The translations under genes and the position numbers were made by a program. The notes under the pieces were generated by a model, which worked only from the letters and a program-made list of their open reading frames with translations, was not told the origin of the DNA and made no database searches. Positions 20,536-32,949 of a DNA stretch of 64,000 nucleotides are shown piece after piece (positions within the stretch are counted from its first letter, which is position 1; every line of letters begins with the position of its first letter). Source of the DNA: Stratiolaelaps scimitus (taxonomy: Eukaryota > Arthropoda > Arachnida > Mesostigmata > Laelapidae). The stretch spans positions 248,001-312,000 of the forward strand of contig JABWDB010000065.1 of assembly GCA_019614645.1 (NCBI GenBank), read 5' to 3'.

Positions 20536-21720
20536 TTAGTATGATAACGAAGGTTAACACTGTTGACGATGTTCAACAGGATCACCCTTCCCGGTATCGC
20601 TTAGCACATTCTTCAGTGAGGGCGGTGAGATGTGTACAAGCCCAGCCACGAGCACCACACATCCTCCTCAACGTACATGACGCGGTTAGCTGACTCTCAG
20701 CTGCTTCGCTTCTCTTTCACTCCCTCAGGACTAGACTTCTAAAGACTAGACTTGCAAACGGCTTTGGCGATAGTGCTTGTAATTTACTACTTAGATTTGT
20801 GTCCATGGACTCAATATGTGCACCTAAATAGTACCATTCCCGGTATAGAAAATATGTACTTTTGTTCTCCACAATTCATCCTTCGAGGTCATCCGTTATT
20901 TTCCTTGTTCCTTTAACGATAACACTTACCTCTGTAGTTTTCTTAGCCGCATGCAAGATCTGGGTTTGATTGTGATTGAGGAGACAAAACACCAATTAGC
21001 CCAATACAATAATCTGATGTTAATTATAGGATTAGAAGAATGCGTACAATTGTGGCAATGTTCTCAACTCTGCAATATGCGAAACTGTGTTTTGTTTCGT
21101 ATATAAAGAATCCTTGACAGAAAATTAACCTCGGTGGAGCGCCATCGCCCCCTCTGAGTCCAAAGCGGCTCTTCAACGGGAGACTTCACCTTCGCATCAT
21201 CATTTACACATTGATAACGTAATAATAATCAATTGGCTGAATGTGAAGTAACGGGTTTGATTTTCTCGACCCGACGTCTATCACTAAGAAAAGATCAAGT
21301 AACAATGACAGAGCAAATATAACTGGTGTATTTGGAGTTATCCTATATCAAAGATTGTTATTAATTAATATGAGGATAAATCAACGACCTGCAATGGTTG
21401 AATACCTATTTTCGAGAAGTCATGCGAGCGAAATGGTTCCACCTTGAAGGATTCACAAACACGGAGAACATAAATATGGTTTCTCCTGCACTATGGATCA
21501 CGTAGGGGTCACCAATAATTGTTTTACTTGACTTCTACATCAACACCTCTCACAAACACTTGCGACCGTATACTATATACCAGTCTAGCTGCCTTAATCG
21601 TGCATGGGCCAATCTTCTTGAAATAATATTTAGATTTAATTTGCGAACCCATCGTAACATCAGCGGCGCTTGCAATGGCTTCAAAAGCAAAAATAAATAT
21701 AATTTTGGGTTAATCAATGA
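20536..21720. other. Array inter-element DNA, no gene
   Basis: It holds the homologues of 5340-5470 and 5820-6700 of the left unit and of 36420-37305 of the right unit. A stretch at about 20536-20750 has no match I can see in the other units. I see no coding or RNA gene. Confidence 0.5.
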
Positions 21721-21930
21721 ATCATTTGTGGTGCATTTGTGTGCGCCTTGCAACCGTAAGACACGTAGGTGCACGGGTTCGATACCCAATATTGCACATT
21801 TGAATTTGTGTGTCCGTCTTACGAAGCAATCCAAAAAGCAATTCCGTGGACGTTAACGGTCGGCTGAAAGTCAGCCCGAAAGAAAGGTTAGGTTACCAGC
21901 ATTTGAGCCAACTCCGTGCTGAATTATTAT
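21721..21930 (+). repeat. SINE-B copy (second tRNA-derived SINE family)
   Basis: A tRNA-like head ('gtggtgcatttgtgtgcgcc', B box GGGTTCGATACCC) is followed by a tail containing 'cgaagcaa' and a small hairpin (ggctgaaagtcagcc). Copies lie at 37306 and 45381. The equivalent place in the left unit (about 6565-6590) lacks it, so it entered after that unit separated. Confidence 0.7.
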
Positions 21931-21954
21931 AGCTGTCACCATAGCTGGCATTTG

Positions 21955-22245
21955 CAGAGTTAGAAAATTCCTAGGTGCAAAAGAATGTCTTGCCTTGTAT
22001 CATGCACGTGCCCCATGACACGGCTTGGTCCTTCTTCCACATGAGGCCATGGGTAGGACCACAGGTCAACACGTCCGTGAGCTTGATCTTGAAGTTGAAC
22101 AGTGACAACAGGTTCATCTAGCGTAAAAGAACTTTGAAAGCTACTCTGAAGAAACGACCACAAGGGAAGGAGGTACTCTTTGCATCGCCAATATTTCTGC
22201 CGGTTGCTCAAGTCTGGTAGAATGGTAATGCACTCAACCAACTTG
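21955..22245 (-). pseudogene. Decayed copy of the antisense cysteine-containing ORF
   Basis: Aligned to 37488-37778, this copy keeps the frame through 'MNLLSLFNFKIK', 'CGPTHGLM' and 'DQAVSWGTCMIQGKT' but has in-frame stops before MNLL and after FFCT. It also has a Cys-to-Trp change (LMWKKD). It is a pseudogene of a second, unidentified array component. Confidence 0.6.
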
Positions 22246-22484
22246 GCAACATGCGAATCACGGCGAATACCAATCTCTAGGTCTCATGCTATATTACTGT
22301 AGCACTGCGACACCAGACCGACTGTGCTTGCGTCAGTGTACAGCACGGTAGGACACTGTTCTAATGTGATGATGAGCTAGCAACACCGCAGATTGCCAAT
22401 AATAATGGCGTGAAGGGTGGGACCTGTTTGTAAAGTTCTGTGAGGGTGAACAATCTGCTGGTCTGCGTCGCCGGTGACAAGCTC

Positions 22485-22625
22485 GCAGGGTCCTCTCTTC
22501 TGCAGCACTGTTCCCTCGCTGTCCAAAGGAGCAATGCCACCCCCTCCCTCAGGGATGACCATGACGCCCCCTGCCTTTCACTAATTATCGTCTCTCTGAG
22601 ATACACAGTAATATGGAATATATGT
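22485..22625 (+). repeat. RLE LINE 3' tail fragment upstream of gene copy 2
   Basis: It contains 'tgtccaaaggagcaatgcca', 'gggatgaccatgacgcccc' and 'acacagtaatatggaata', matching the element's 3' end. It ends about 200 bp before the start codon, as in copies 1 and 3. Confidence 0.6.
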
Positions 22626-22752
22626 TCAGCCTTTGCTGAGATAATTCTTTATGGTCGAACGGATGATCAAGTAACAATTAGACACAGGTGTGTTGACCCA
22701 TCTGCTGCGCAAGAATTGTTGAAGTCATCTGTGCAGTAACCTATAGAGCTAT

Positions 22753-22791
22753 TATAGAACCGACTTCTTCGAAAGCACCTCCCACTCAGTT
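22753..22791 (+). promoter_or_regulatory. Core promoter of array gene copy 2
   Basis: TATAGAA at 22753 is 35 bp before the A of TCAGTT (22786-22791), which is 43 bp before the ATG. The geometry is identical to copies 1 and 3. Confidence 0.5.
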
Positions 22792-22828
22792 ACAATCATT
22801 TTCCGATAAAAGCAGGCACATACCGGTC

Positions 22829-23443
22829 ATGCTGCTGGCAATGAAACTCGTTCAAGTACTAACCACATTGTTGTTCATTATACAACCACCACTGTTAGTA
22901 TACGTCGAATGTAGGAACAAAAGTCCAATTTTGTCGAAGCGTTCACAGGAATTTCTCGAATCGCCGTTTAACCCCTGTGGAGAGAGCCGTCTTCTCAACC
23001 CAGTTGAAGCTGTGAAAGCACACGCGCTTGCAACGAAGATTTTTGTTCTTTGCGGAAAAGACCTCGTTCTCCAGTACGCGCAAGCATTCAACATACCTGC
23101 AGGAGCGATCTACCCTCTAAGCAAACTCATGTGCATTGGTGTGCATTTTCTCTACGGCTACTTTTCAGAAAACACAGAACATCCGCAGAGACTCAGAAAA
23201 AGCCAAAAACCCGGACCCATGCTTTATGTTGCCCAAATGGTGCTCCAGTTTGTAAAACTTACTGGTAAGTTGTTTGTCCTGCCCCTTGGCGGTGGCAAGT
23301 CCTACCGAGTTGACTGGTCGTTTCTTGAAGGGTTCTGCCTGGCAATGGCTCATTGCGTCCTGCACTCGAACAATGGCGACCCACCTCTAGACGGAGATTA
23401 TCTCATACACACTATAAAACATGTCCGTTACCTCCTGCTTTGA
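22829..23443 (+). CDS. Array secreted protein, copy 2 (unknown function)
   Basis: An intact 204-codon intronless paralogue of 8807-9421. It has the same signal peptide architecture (hydrophobic core LTTLLFIIQPP, cleavage near VEC) and the same five cysteines, plus one extra cysteine (GFCLAM, residue 170). The NPCGESRLLNPVEAVKAHAL block and the C-terminal DGDYLIHTIKHVRYLLL block match copy 1 exactly. Changes cluster in residues 104-172. No frame damage is visible. An ATTAAA lies at 23570. It is closer to copy 3 than to copy 1 in the signal peptide and middle region. Function unknown, likely secreted. Confidence 0.8.
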   Translation: MLLAMKLVQVLTTLLFIIQPPLLVYVECRNKSPILSKRSQEFLESPFNPCGESRLLNPVEAVKAHALATKIFVLCGKDLVLQYAQAFNIPAGAIYPLSKLMCIGVHFLYGYFSENTEHPQRLRKSQKPGPMLYVAQMVLQFVKLTGKLFVLPLGGGKSYRVDWSFLEGFCLAMAHCVLHSNNGDPPLDGDYLIHTIKHVRYLLL

Positions 23444-24262
23444 TTGTCCCTGGACTCCTCATCCTGGAATCGACTTGGTCACATGCAGCAAGCGTATCCA
23501 TCTGCTACGCTGTATCAAATTCAATACGACGAACGAAGCAAAATTAAGGACCATTCAGACTAATCGGACATTAAAATGGCTGTGATTATCTAATGAGCTA
23601 TGTGCTTTTAATGCTATTCGTGTTTAATACTACATTCACATATTAATAAAATACCGCTTAGGCTAAATGGAGATTAACACAGTGCTTTGATCAGTGCTTA
23701 CGTAGGAATTTGCACCGATATTCTAAATTGAGCTTTTAGTTGAAATTATTTTTTAATCAATTTCTTCATTATCGAGCCCGAAAGGAGCGAGCAGAAAAGA
23801 AGGAAGTTTATCCTTCGGTAGTGACTATGGTAGTGACCACACATAATGTTGCATTTTGATTTCGCGTTCATCGTTTAGATCAGCTGTTTGGGGTTTGCCT
23901 TTCACAGTTCCTAACGTGCACTGAGTAGGTTATTGGTTTGAACGTGTGATGTGGCACGGTCCTCATGGTGTTGCAACAGTGCCTTGAGTGATATACATTG
24001 ATCCGTCCTCTCCTTAAGGTGAGCCACATGTCTCAATGTGTTTGGCTATAATTATTCATTTCCGGTAATCGAATTTATTAAGAGTGATAATTATTAGGAT
24101 ATCATTGAATAGCTTAATGAATAATTGAACACAACTCGTAATTAGTAAAAGGTGTTTTCACTTTCTTCATCTCTTCATGGTCCTCTTCTTCCATACTCTA
24201 CAACCACTGGTTAATGATAGAATCATTGTCACAACCTATGATATCAATGAGAAGTGACATTA
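23444..24262. other. Array 3' flank of copy 2, no gene
   Basis: It is homologous to 21-409 and to 9422-10333. About 350 bp of the flank seen in unit 1 (roughly 9660-9885) is missing near 23830-23845. From 24131 the sequence becomes almost identical to unit 1 (converted tract). Confidence 0.6.
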
Positions 24263-24340
24263 TCATATATGTTACATTGCGGAACTCGAACCTACGACCT
24301 TTAGCTTTGTACAGCCATAGAATTTGCCGTTCAGGCCACC
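24263..24340 (-). repeat. SINE-A copy, tRNA-like head only
   Basis: Identical by eye to 10334-10411 (offset 13929). It lies inside the near-identical tract. Confidence 0.65.
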
Positions 24341-24432
24341 ACACTGACGCTCGTGTACAGAGGAAGTCGATTGGTTGCCCAAAGATCGTATTGGGTAGCG
24401 GCATTGGCGGTTCAAATTTGAATGTATGCCTG

Positions 24433-26261
24433 TTTTTTTAATACAGAGGTAAAAGATAAACCTTGCATAGGCACCACTCTTCACTTCTAGGGTATTCGAG
24501 TGGTAGTGTCAGATTCTTACTGACAAATTCCAACCGATTTGTGACTTGGGACAGTGTTCAGTAGACATTGTTCTTATCCATGAGGAATTACTTTGAACAA
24601 TGTCTTGCAGGGACCGGCAGTCAGCGCTTATCGCCGACCGTGTCCTATCCTTCGGTTAGTCCTCTGTCTTGTGCAGAAACTGCATCGGCCGCTAGTCTGG
24701 CTATGCGGTCCCTCTCCAGCCTGTCCTTGGAGGTCAGCAACGCTCTCGCGAGTAGCTCACCCTTGTTCCAGTTATCAGTCGATGTGCAGAGGAAATTGAC
24801 GAGAGCTCGCATGCCTTCATCTAGGTTCAGTTCTATCGGCATGTGCTTCGCCTTGACCCCGCTAAGCGCTGCTCAGCTCGCCAGCGTGTGCATGGTATCG
24901 TCGTGAGCCTGACAGAGCGTGCAGGAGGAGGCGATGTCCTTAAAGCGTGATAGATAAGCGTTAAGGTCTCCATGTCCCGTAAGGAACTGGGACAGATAAT
25001 AGGTCAGCTCGCCACCAGGTCTTTCCGTCCATTCCCTGATATCAGGGATGGCTTCCCGAACCTTGGCTCCCAGCTTGTTCCTACTGATCCCATTCCATCG
25101 GTTTTGCCATTCATTGAGACTGGCCTCTCGGAGCTCTTGCCTTATCCCTCGTCGGGTCCGACCATGCCTTCTTCCGTTCCTTGGCCTTAATGTCCCATGG
25201 CATGGTGCTTGCCAGGACAAAGGCCTCGTCCCCATTTACTGCTCTGTAAGCCTGCGAGACTGTCAACGCAAGTGTGCGCTGGACCCTCAGCATGATCTTT
25301 AAGTTGCGGTCAGTCTCCAAGGCCGGTTCGGGCCACACGGGGGCACCGAAGAGAATGATGGACTCGGCCACGTTCATCAGTAACCGTCGCTTTCCCTCGC
25401 TCGGACCGATCATGTTCGGCATCAGCCTGGCCAGCTGAGCCGCCGTTTTCGTAGTCTTCTGCGCGGCAATCGCCACGTGAGGGGATCCTCGTAGCGCTCG
25501 GTCGAGGTGAACGCCCAGGTATCGCACTGTCTTTTTCAGCTCGATTTGTACTCTACAGAGCTCGTGCCGGCACTTCTTTTTCCCTACAGGAGGATCGCCT
25601 CAGACTTCTGGGGGGCCAGTTCCAGTCCGTTGGCTCGCATCCGAAGTGAGATATCTGCCAATGCAAGATTGGCGTTCGTCTCTAGTTCTCTTTCCGTGCG
25701 CGCCTTTACTGTGAGTGCTATGTCGTCGGCGTATGCCACGATATCCGTGCCCCCCGGGGTCGTGCCTCAAGCGGAGCATCCCGTCGTAAGTAAGGTTCCA
25801 TAGGAGTGGGCCCATAATGGAACCTTGCGGTATACCCGCTGTCATATTGTAACGCACGCCTTCGCTGAAAATGCCTCTGTCTTTCAGGTAGTCAGCGACT
25901 ATCCTGGTTAGGTAAGTCGGGACTCATTGCGTCCTGAGCGTTTTCAGTACCACTGGCCACGGCAAGCTGTTGAATGCGTTTCGAACATCTGACATGATTG
26001 ACGGATAGTACTCCCGCTTTTCGCGTGTCTCCTTGGCCAGTACCTCTGCCTTCGAGAGCACTCTGTGCACCACCGTTAACACAGACCTCGACTTTCTGAA
26101 GCCGTATTGGGCTTCCGAAAGTAGTCCGTTCTCTTTCGAGAAAGCCCTGAGCCTCTCCTCCTCTACAGACTCGTACGCTTTGGCCAGGGTCCCAAGGAGG
26201 CAGATTGGGCGGACGACTACCCCACCTTTCGGCAGGAGTACTACTTCCGCCTTCTTCCACT
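24433..26261 (-). mobile_element. 5'-truncated R1-clade LINE (copy B)
   Basis: It is a nearly identical partner of 10504-12332 with the same frameshifts, the same T7/A7 end (24433-24439) and the same flanking duplications (24420-24432 and 26262-26274). The only change I found alters one residue in the RT motif B region (Val to Met). The insertion therefore happened once, before these two units separated or were homogenised. Confidence 0.85.
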
Positions 26262-26479
26262 GAACGTGTGCCTGTAGAGAGTGAAAGTCCAACGGGAATC
26301 CGCATCGTCTCGGTCGATCTGCATACTGGTTTGGTGGATGCGCTAGCTGTCAGAGACCAGCAAATTTTCTGGACCGACTAACAGCCAACATTTAAAGTCT
26401 ACGGTACTGCTCTTGGCGTTGCTTCCTAAGACGGAGCTGTCGGAGACCTATCAGCTGAGCAGGTGTCACTCTGACCCCA

Positions 26480-26735
26480 ATTCTTTAAATTAAATTCTTG
26501 ATGAGGTAAGGTGGTCTACTCTTTGTTCTGCTTCATACAAGATGTTCTTGATGCCCGCGGAGGAGCCATATACAGTGAACAGGCTTGTAGCAATAAGGCG
26601 ATGAAACGGATCCTTCATGACCTAAATCAGAGGTTCATTTAGTTGGGGCTCCCGTTGAGTGCTTTTGCCGACAGCATACACTTGAACGGCTTTGCTAGTA
26701 TCAGGGTTGCAGCCCAGATTGCTACCGCAGTACGG
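26480..26735. repeat. Array spacer block
   Basis: It matches 12560-12775 and the others. It also retains the 'atcagggttgcagcccagatt' end that is lost in unit 1. It is noncoding. Confidence 0.6.
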
Positions 26736-26944
26736 CCGCACCCCAAGAAATTTTAATTTTTTCTTAAGACGTTGTGCGATGAATAAACCCATTTCCCAGA
26801 ATTCGCCTTCTGGTTGTTTTCCGGTTTCACTCCGTCTGCGCAGCCAATTATCGGCCTGATTGGCGGCCATCCTCATTCAAAAAAGCCTTCAAACGGTTCG
26901 CCATTCAAGCTATTGGTTGGCCCTTCCTTCTTGCACCATTCAGC

Positions 26945-27021
26945 AAGAACTGGTGGTACGGTGCCTCCGGCGTTATGGCCCGTACTCTTTGGTGTCTGCC
27001 TCATCGCTCTCAAGAAGAACG
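26945..27021 (+). pseudogene. RLE LINE, 5' piece interrupted by the BEL element
   Basis: 'ggtgcctccggcgttatggc' and 'ctctcaagaagaa' match 18713-18770 of the unit-1 copy. The element continues at 34288 after the BEL insertion. Sequence upstream of this point in the LINE is deleted in this unit. Confidence 0.75.
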
Positions 27022-27487
27022 TATTACGTATCGCTACGCGAACTCTTATCTACACCAAGAAGAACACAGATAAGTCTCCGTCGAATCGGTAGATGTTGGG
27101 AGGTGTAGACAGGGCAATTTAGAGGATATGAAGAACCCCGCAGGGAAAGGTTGAAACGACCTTTTTCCTCTAAGGTTGACTCGGGAGTGATCAGACCGAT
27201 TGATGATGATGGAAATCGGACCCACTCGAAGTTCCTCATCAATCCGCTAGATGTCGCCACTGTCATACCTCACTCCCTTATCAGCTTTACTTTATTGAAA
27301 TGTTAATGAATATTTTGATGAGATTTCAGTGACTAATTATTAGATAAATACATATATAATTTGCAATGAGGATAGTGTTGTATATTCACTCAAAATAATA
27401 TTTTGAGAATATGTCGTCTTAACGAGAAATCATAACAATAACAATAACAAATATCTTAAATGTTCGACGAAGCTCCTGTTCGTCACA
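27022..27487 (-). repeat. BEL 3' LTR
   Basis: In element orientation it starts TGTGACGAACAG and ends ACGTAATA. It is 466 bp and nearly identical to 33822-34287. Confidence 0.95.
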
Positions 27488-27497
27488 CTCCCCGCAA
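27488..27497 (-). other. Polypurine tract of the BEL element
   Basis: In element orientation 'tgcggggag' lies directly before the 3' LTR, the expected position of the plus-strand primer. Confidence 0.6.
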
Positions 27498-27576
27498 ATG
27501 CGGGAACGCATTTCTTGTTGCATAATAGAGGATCGCAGATAAGGAAAGGGGGAATAAATTTAAATATATTATTTTT

Positions 27577-28503
27577 CTAAGGTAGATTAAATAACGGTTT
27601 CTCACCAGGCCTATGTGTGTTGTAATGTAGGTAAGTTGTTGAAATCGTTTTGTGCTGTCTGTAAATATCTGAACGTGCTGATAGTTCTAGCTTGTAGAGT
27701 AAATGAATTGGTCTTTTGAGACGTTGACCTGAGGGTAACTGTATGATACAAGATCTTTGCCTAAGATCTGTTCTCTCCCCGCCAAGTGTCGACACGACAC
27801 GAACAAGAGGCCAGTATGCCCTCGAGGGGGCTGGATCGAGAAGGATGCAGATGTCGCCAGCCTGTAAAGGTCTATTGGCAGTTGGGTTACGTATGTGAGC
27901 GGAGCGAAGATATTCTAGATATTCCTTCTTAAAACGCTTCCAATATGATTCCAGGAGAGATTGTTGAAAACGCCAACGTTTAGAGACTATGATTGCTGAG
28001 TTGTCGGGAAATGAAAAAGGAATTTTCGAAGTTCCTGGAAGAACTGTGGTAGCTCTGTAACCATAGAGTAGATCTGCCGGACAGAGGGCTCGAAAGTCTG
28101 AATCGTCAGCAGCTACTGTCGTGATTGGTCGCATATTGGCCATTGACTCTATATCTGTCAAAATAGTAGCAAGCTCTCTAAAAGGAAGACAATTCGTGCC
28201 TAAGATTTTCCGTAGCGGGCGTTTAATGACTTGGACAAGTCGTTCCCACCACGCTCCATGTTGTGGAGCTCTCTCTGTAATGAATTCCCATGAAATACCT
28301 TTCGCTGCTAGAAGCGTCTGAGTTTGCTGACTTCTAATATGGTTGTAGACTAGTTTTATTTCTGTAGCGGCTCTCTTAAGCTTGAGCGCGTTGTCAGAAA
28401 AAAATTTAGATACCATAGGTCTACGGTTGAGAAAGCGACGAAGAGCTAACAGGAATTCATATGTCGTCAAATCGGGCACTAATTCAATATGAACAGCTCG
28501 CAC
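27577..28503 (-). pseudogene. BEL pol segment: integrase core C-terminal half
   Basis: This frame begins with the 'AVHIELV' strand of the integrase core. It carries the second catalytic Asp in FFSDN and the Glu in HGAWWERLV, then the BEL-type C-terminal domain ('GDICILLDP'). It is separated from the first half by a one-base loss near 28531. It ends about 90 bp before the 3' LTR. Confidence 0.85.
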
Positions 28504-29318
28504 TGTGGCACAGCAAAAAAGTGCGATATAACTTTTGCATTATGTCCACTGTCGTCACGAGAGAAAATGGGTCCAGCAAAGTCAACACCAGTGAAGAAAA
28601 ATGGTGGAGATCTGTCTATTCTGAAGGCCGGTAACGGCGGCGTTACTTCACAAGCCGGTTTAGCGTGAAATCTTGTGCAAGGTATGCATTTAGATAACAC
28701 CGAACGTGCCACTCGCCTAGCGTGCGTCACCAGAAAACTCGAACGAAGCTGATGTAAAAGCGCATTCAAACCACCAGAATGCAGACACTTTACTGCATGT
28801 ATCCACTGGATTAGCAATTTTACAAGCGAACTATCCCCTGGCAGGATAATAGGATAGATTTCGTTATACGAGAATTCATTCGACCTTTCCAATCGCGAAC
28901 GACACCTAATCAGACCATCATTATCTATAAATGGCTGATATTGATAGATCGGGCTAGACTTAGGAACGTTCGAATATAATGAATTGAGCTCCAAAGGGAA
29001 AGCTCTGGACTGGACATCTTTCAGCAAAATTTTAGCTGCACGATCAAATTCATCAGCTCCTATAAAATTATAAGTTTTCCTTACAGGCGTTTTTTTAATT
29101 CCATCAATGAAACGCATCACGAATGCTACCACCCGCACAGTCTTCGACCAACTTGAAAATCGATCTCCGTCCGCTAATTGCGGTAAAGCTGTGGAGGAAC
29201 ATTGAGTAGCTGTGCACATGAAACGGCTTCGACAGATGCATTTGCATCCGGTATGTTCAGCTGATGCGTAACATCTGGATGACCTGCTGAGCTTAACCAG
29301 CCTGGTCCTAAAAACCAA
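28479..29318 (-). pseudogene. BEL pol segment: integrase zinc-binding domain and core start
   Basis: It contains an HHCC-type zinc-binding region (HAVKCLHSGG, CIPC) and the first catalytic Asp in GVDFAGPIF. The first ~50 residues of this frame are a shadow. The real protein enters it near 'LADGDRFSSWSK' from the upstream frame, marking a frame break at about 29175-29220. Confidence 0.85.
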
Positions 29319-30457
29319 AATCTTTTAAGATCATCTGAGCCAAGAGCAATTCCTCTGGATAGAAGATCAGCCGGATTGTCCTTCGAGCGAACATAGTTCC
29401 ACTGATTCTTGTCCGAGAGAGAGTGAATCTCATTAATACTGTTTGCAACAAAGGCTTTCCACTTCTCTGGAGTATCGCGAATCCAGCCCAGAACCGCAGA
29501 ATTGTCACACCAAAATTTAATTTCGTGAATGAATTGTTCGCCTATATAATTCTTGATTTTGGCTGCTGCGCGAGCTGCAATTAGTGCACCCAGTAGCTCA
29601 AGACGTGGAATCGTCCAATGTTGTTTCAACGGAGCTACTCTGCCTTTTGCAAACACAAAGTTGACAACTGCTGAATCGCCCGCTACATGTCGTAGATAAA
29701 TAATGCATCCATATGCGCCAAAACAGGCATCGCTAAATATATGGAGTTCATTTCTCAGATTGTTATTGTTGACGTTTAGAGAGCGCGATATCTTTGTGTC
29801 CACGTGGATTGCCAAAGCGCGCGCAATGGAGTTGAATTCATCTAAATCGTCACCAGTGAGAACATCGTCCCAACCGAGTCTGTGCTTCCACAATGACTGC
29901 AATAGCATTTTAGCCTTTATCGTGATTGGTGATAGTATGCGAAGCGGATCAAAAATCTTCGCCAAAGACTGGAGTAGAGTGCGTTTTGATGGAATATTGC
30001 TCTGACCAAAAGACCGGATCGCATTCTCGAGTGAAACGGATATAGAATCGGTAGGTTGGCACCACGTTATACCTAGGAATTTGTGATCATCATCACCATA
30101 AAGAATTGTAGTATCAGGTGAGGAATTAACCTTGATGTAATCGCTGACCAGTTTAGAATTTGTGGCCCATTTATTTAACGGAAACCGTCCCGCATCGAAA
30201 ACCTTTTTTATGAATTCAAATTTTAACAAGGCATCGTTATCAGACAACGCGCCGAAAACCACATCGTCCATATAGAAATGGTCGGATAGCTCGGAAAGAA
30301 ATTTTTTTTCCCGTGGATAAAGCTCCTGTTGTTTCTCTAAATGAAATTTCAAACCCTGGCAGTGCAGCCAAGGACTACAAATGAGACCGAAATCAAGAAC
30401 AGTTGCCCAAAATTCTTGAATCGGTGCATTAGATATTTCGAGATATCTAGTGGCCAT
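29174..30457 (-). pseudogene. BEL pol segment: RT palm and RNase H
   Basis: It contains 'FGLICSPW', the RT catalytic YMDD at residues 62-65 of this frame, a connection region, and RNase H ('FSDACFGAYGC', 'WCDNSAVLGWI', 'NPADLLSRG'). It overlaps the previous frame by about 110 bp, with a one-base loss in the overlap. Confidence 0.9.
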
Positions 30458-32949
30458 AAAAATCTCAAAAAGGTGCGATGTTCCGGGTTAATCTTAAATT
30501 GATGGAAAGCTTTGACAATATCAGTCGTCACTATTATTGGATACCTCCTAAAGTGAATAAGGACCTTTATAATGTCTGGCAATAAACTAGGACCTTGATG
30601 AAGAATGTCGTTTAAGGCAGCTACGTTTTTTTCACGAGCGCCAGCCTCCTTTACGATGCGAACCTTTAACTCCTCTGTTGCACTTGCAACTTTCGAGACT
30701 GCCAGAAGCGGCAGGTAGTGAGCTGGTACACCAGTTCGCCGTGGAGATGCCGGTTCGACATAGCCTGCTTTAATAGCCTTAGCGATCTCGTTGTCAATCG
30801 CGGCCAAAAGCTTCGTGTCTTTTTTAGCGGATTTTAGTAACCAGCGCAAACGAGCGTGCGCGATATTGAAATTATCTCCCAGACTAGAAATGTCTGTTTT
30901 GAATGGCAATGAGACAATATATCTGCCATCGCTCTCCTGCTGAATCGTGTCCCTAAAAAATTGTTTAAGGTCGGACTCCAGCTGTGAAACAGCTTCTGTG
31001 TTAGGCTCTTCAATGCCAAGATGTTCGACATTCCACAACAATTTTAGGTCTGCAAGTGGATCGTCGATTTTCGATGACAGATTCTGAATTGAGGATGAAC
31101 CGTCTGTGTTAGAATCGGAAAGCTCATCTGTAGCAGCGAAATTTTTAACGTCTGAGACCGGGTTGCTCTGATCAGACATCATGGTGACATTTAGCACACA
31201 CAAAATTGAATGAGCGGAGGTTGGCATAAGAGTTTTGGTTGATCCGTAGAAGAACCATCCAAACTTCGTATAAGTGGCAACTAAATCTCCGAACACTCGT
31301 ACCGTATCAGAAATTATACGAGGTAACACATCTGTTCCCAGAAAAATGTCTACCACCTCGGAACCTTGCTTAACAAGATGGTCAGCGACTGGAACGAGAT
31401 CATGTGTAAAGGAAACCGTGGGAAGCACTCCCTTCGTGATCTCCGGTAGTCCCAAGCCACTGATAGATATGGGTTCATAAGGAGCAAAACGGCTTCCCAA
31501 CTCCAGATCGTATATGCCGCACTCCTGTAGTTTTGAGATCTGGCCGCCTATGGTGTAAGTGACCAAGGCTTGAGAGCCGTTGGGTTTGGCACCCAACGAC
31601 TTCAAAAGACGGTCACTCACGAAAGACCTCTGTGAGCCTGGATCTAACAGAAGGCGGCATAACGAGCGCCGGTTGTTGGCAAAGATCCATACGTATCCCG
31701 TCATCAACAGTTGTGTGTCGACCGATTCACTCGGACCATGTGTGTCTATGGATGCATTGTATGAATTTGTGTGTGAGGCCGTGTTCGATGAGTGAGCCGG
31801 GGGAGTAGAGATACGGTTAGTTCGTGATCTGCAATCTAGTCTCGGGCACATCACTAAATAATGTTTGCCTCTACACTCGCTACAAATAATTCGTGAGTTT
31901 CTGCACTTATCTGCTGTATGATTGTATTGTAAGCATCTGAAGCACACTTTTTTAGAAGCTAGTATACGCCTACGCTCGGATAATTCCATATATTGATCGC
32001 ATTTCTTCCCGTCGTGTGCTCCTTCGCAGAACAAACATATCTGGTCGGTATTCTTAGCGACTACGCTAAATGCGAAGTTATTTTTGCCGTTATCATAGTT
32101 GTTATTCGGCTGAGTTCTATTACTATTATTATTATTCTTATGCCGATTATCGTTATTATCGAACAAGCGAGTGGGTTTTGGTCTGTTATTTCTATTAGCT
32201 GGTGACATGTGGCTGTTCGGCCGGTTAAACCCGTCAGAACGAAATTCCTTACTATTACCACCTTGTATGTCTAATTCGCTATACCACTCCCTGCGCAAAC
32301 GTAAATATTCAATAATCAACTCTAACTGAGTTTCTTGAGTTTCCTCTATAGATTGTCTCCAAGAGGCGAAACCTAATTTAATAGAGTTTGATAAACATTT
32401 TAAAACCATCGGGGTGATGGCGAAATTTAAAGCTGTTCCCTCGACTCCCCGTGCCTTCAAGGCTTTGACACTCTGATCTAATGTGTTGGTAAATGTACTT
32501 AATCTGTCTGGGTTGTCGAGGTCGCGAGCGGTACATAGCCTTGTGATGACTTGCATGTGCGCTCGCTCGGCGGCAGAGGCATCGGCGAAACGATCCTGAA
32601 GAATCTGCATGGCGGTCTCGTATTGCTCGGCGGCGAAGTCCAAGTGCGCGATTGCGCCAGCAGCCGACCCGGTGAGCGACTCCTTGAGCCGCCAGAACTT
32701 CTCAATTTCAGGCATGTCCGCGCGAAGGTGGACCGCAGCCTCGAACAATTGCCACCATCCGTGGAACTTCTTGACGTCGCCCGCGAACTTCGGGAGCCTG
32801 TCGATGCTCAACGTGTTAGTCATGACTCGGCTTGAAGATTGTATCCGTCCGAACTCTGTCCCGAAGACCTGGCCATCGTCGGTGGATGGGAATGTAGTTG
32901 CTGGCGGTGCAGGTGCTGCCTTGTTGGATGCGCGCGCCTGCTGTGGCAT
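30349..32949 (-). pseudogene. BEL gag-protease-RT segment
   Basis: An open frame of 866 codons. A BEL gag core (DUF1759-like: FAGDVKKFHGWWQLFEA onward) spans about residues 48-220. A Cys/His-rich nucleocapsid with CLFC, CFRC and CSEC knuckles lies at about 300-370. An aspartic protease follows with LLLDPGSQRSF; DPGS replaces the common DSGS, so activity is uncertain. The RT N-terminal half has motif A 'VTTDIVKAFHQF' and 'LRFLW'. The frame is lost after LRFLW. Confidence 0.9.
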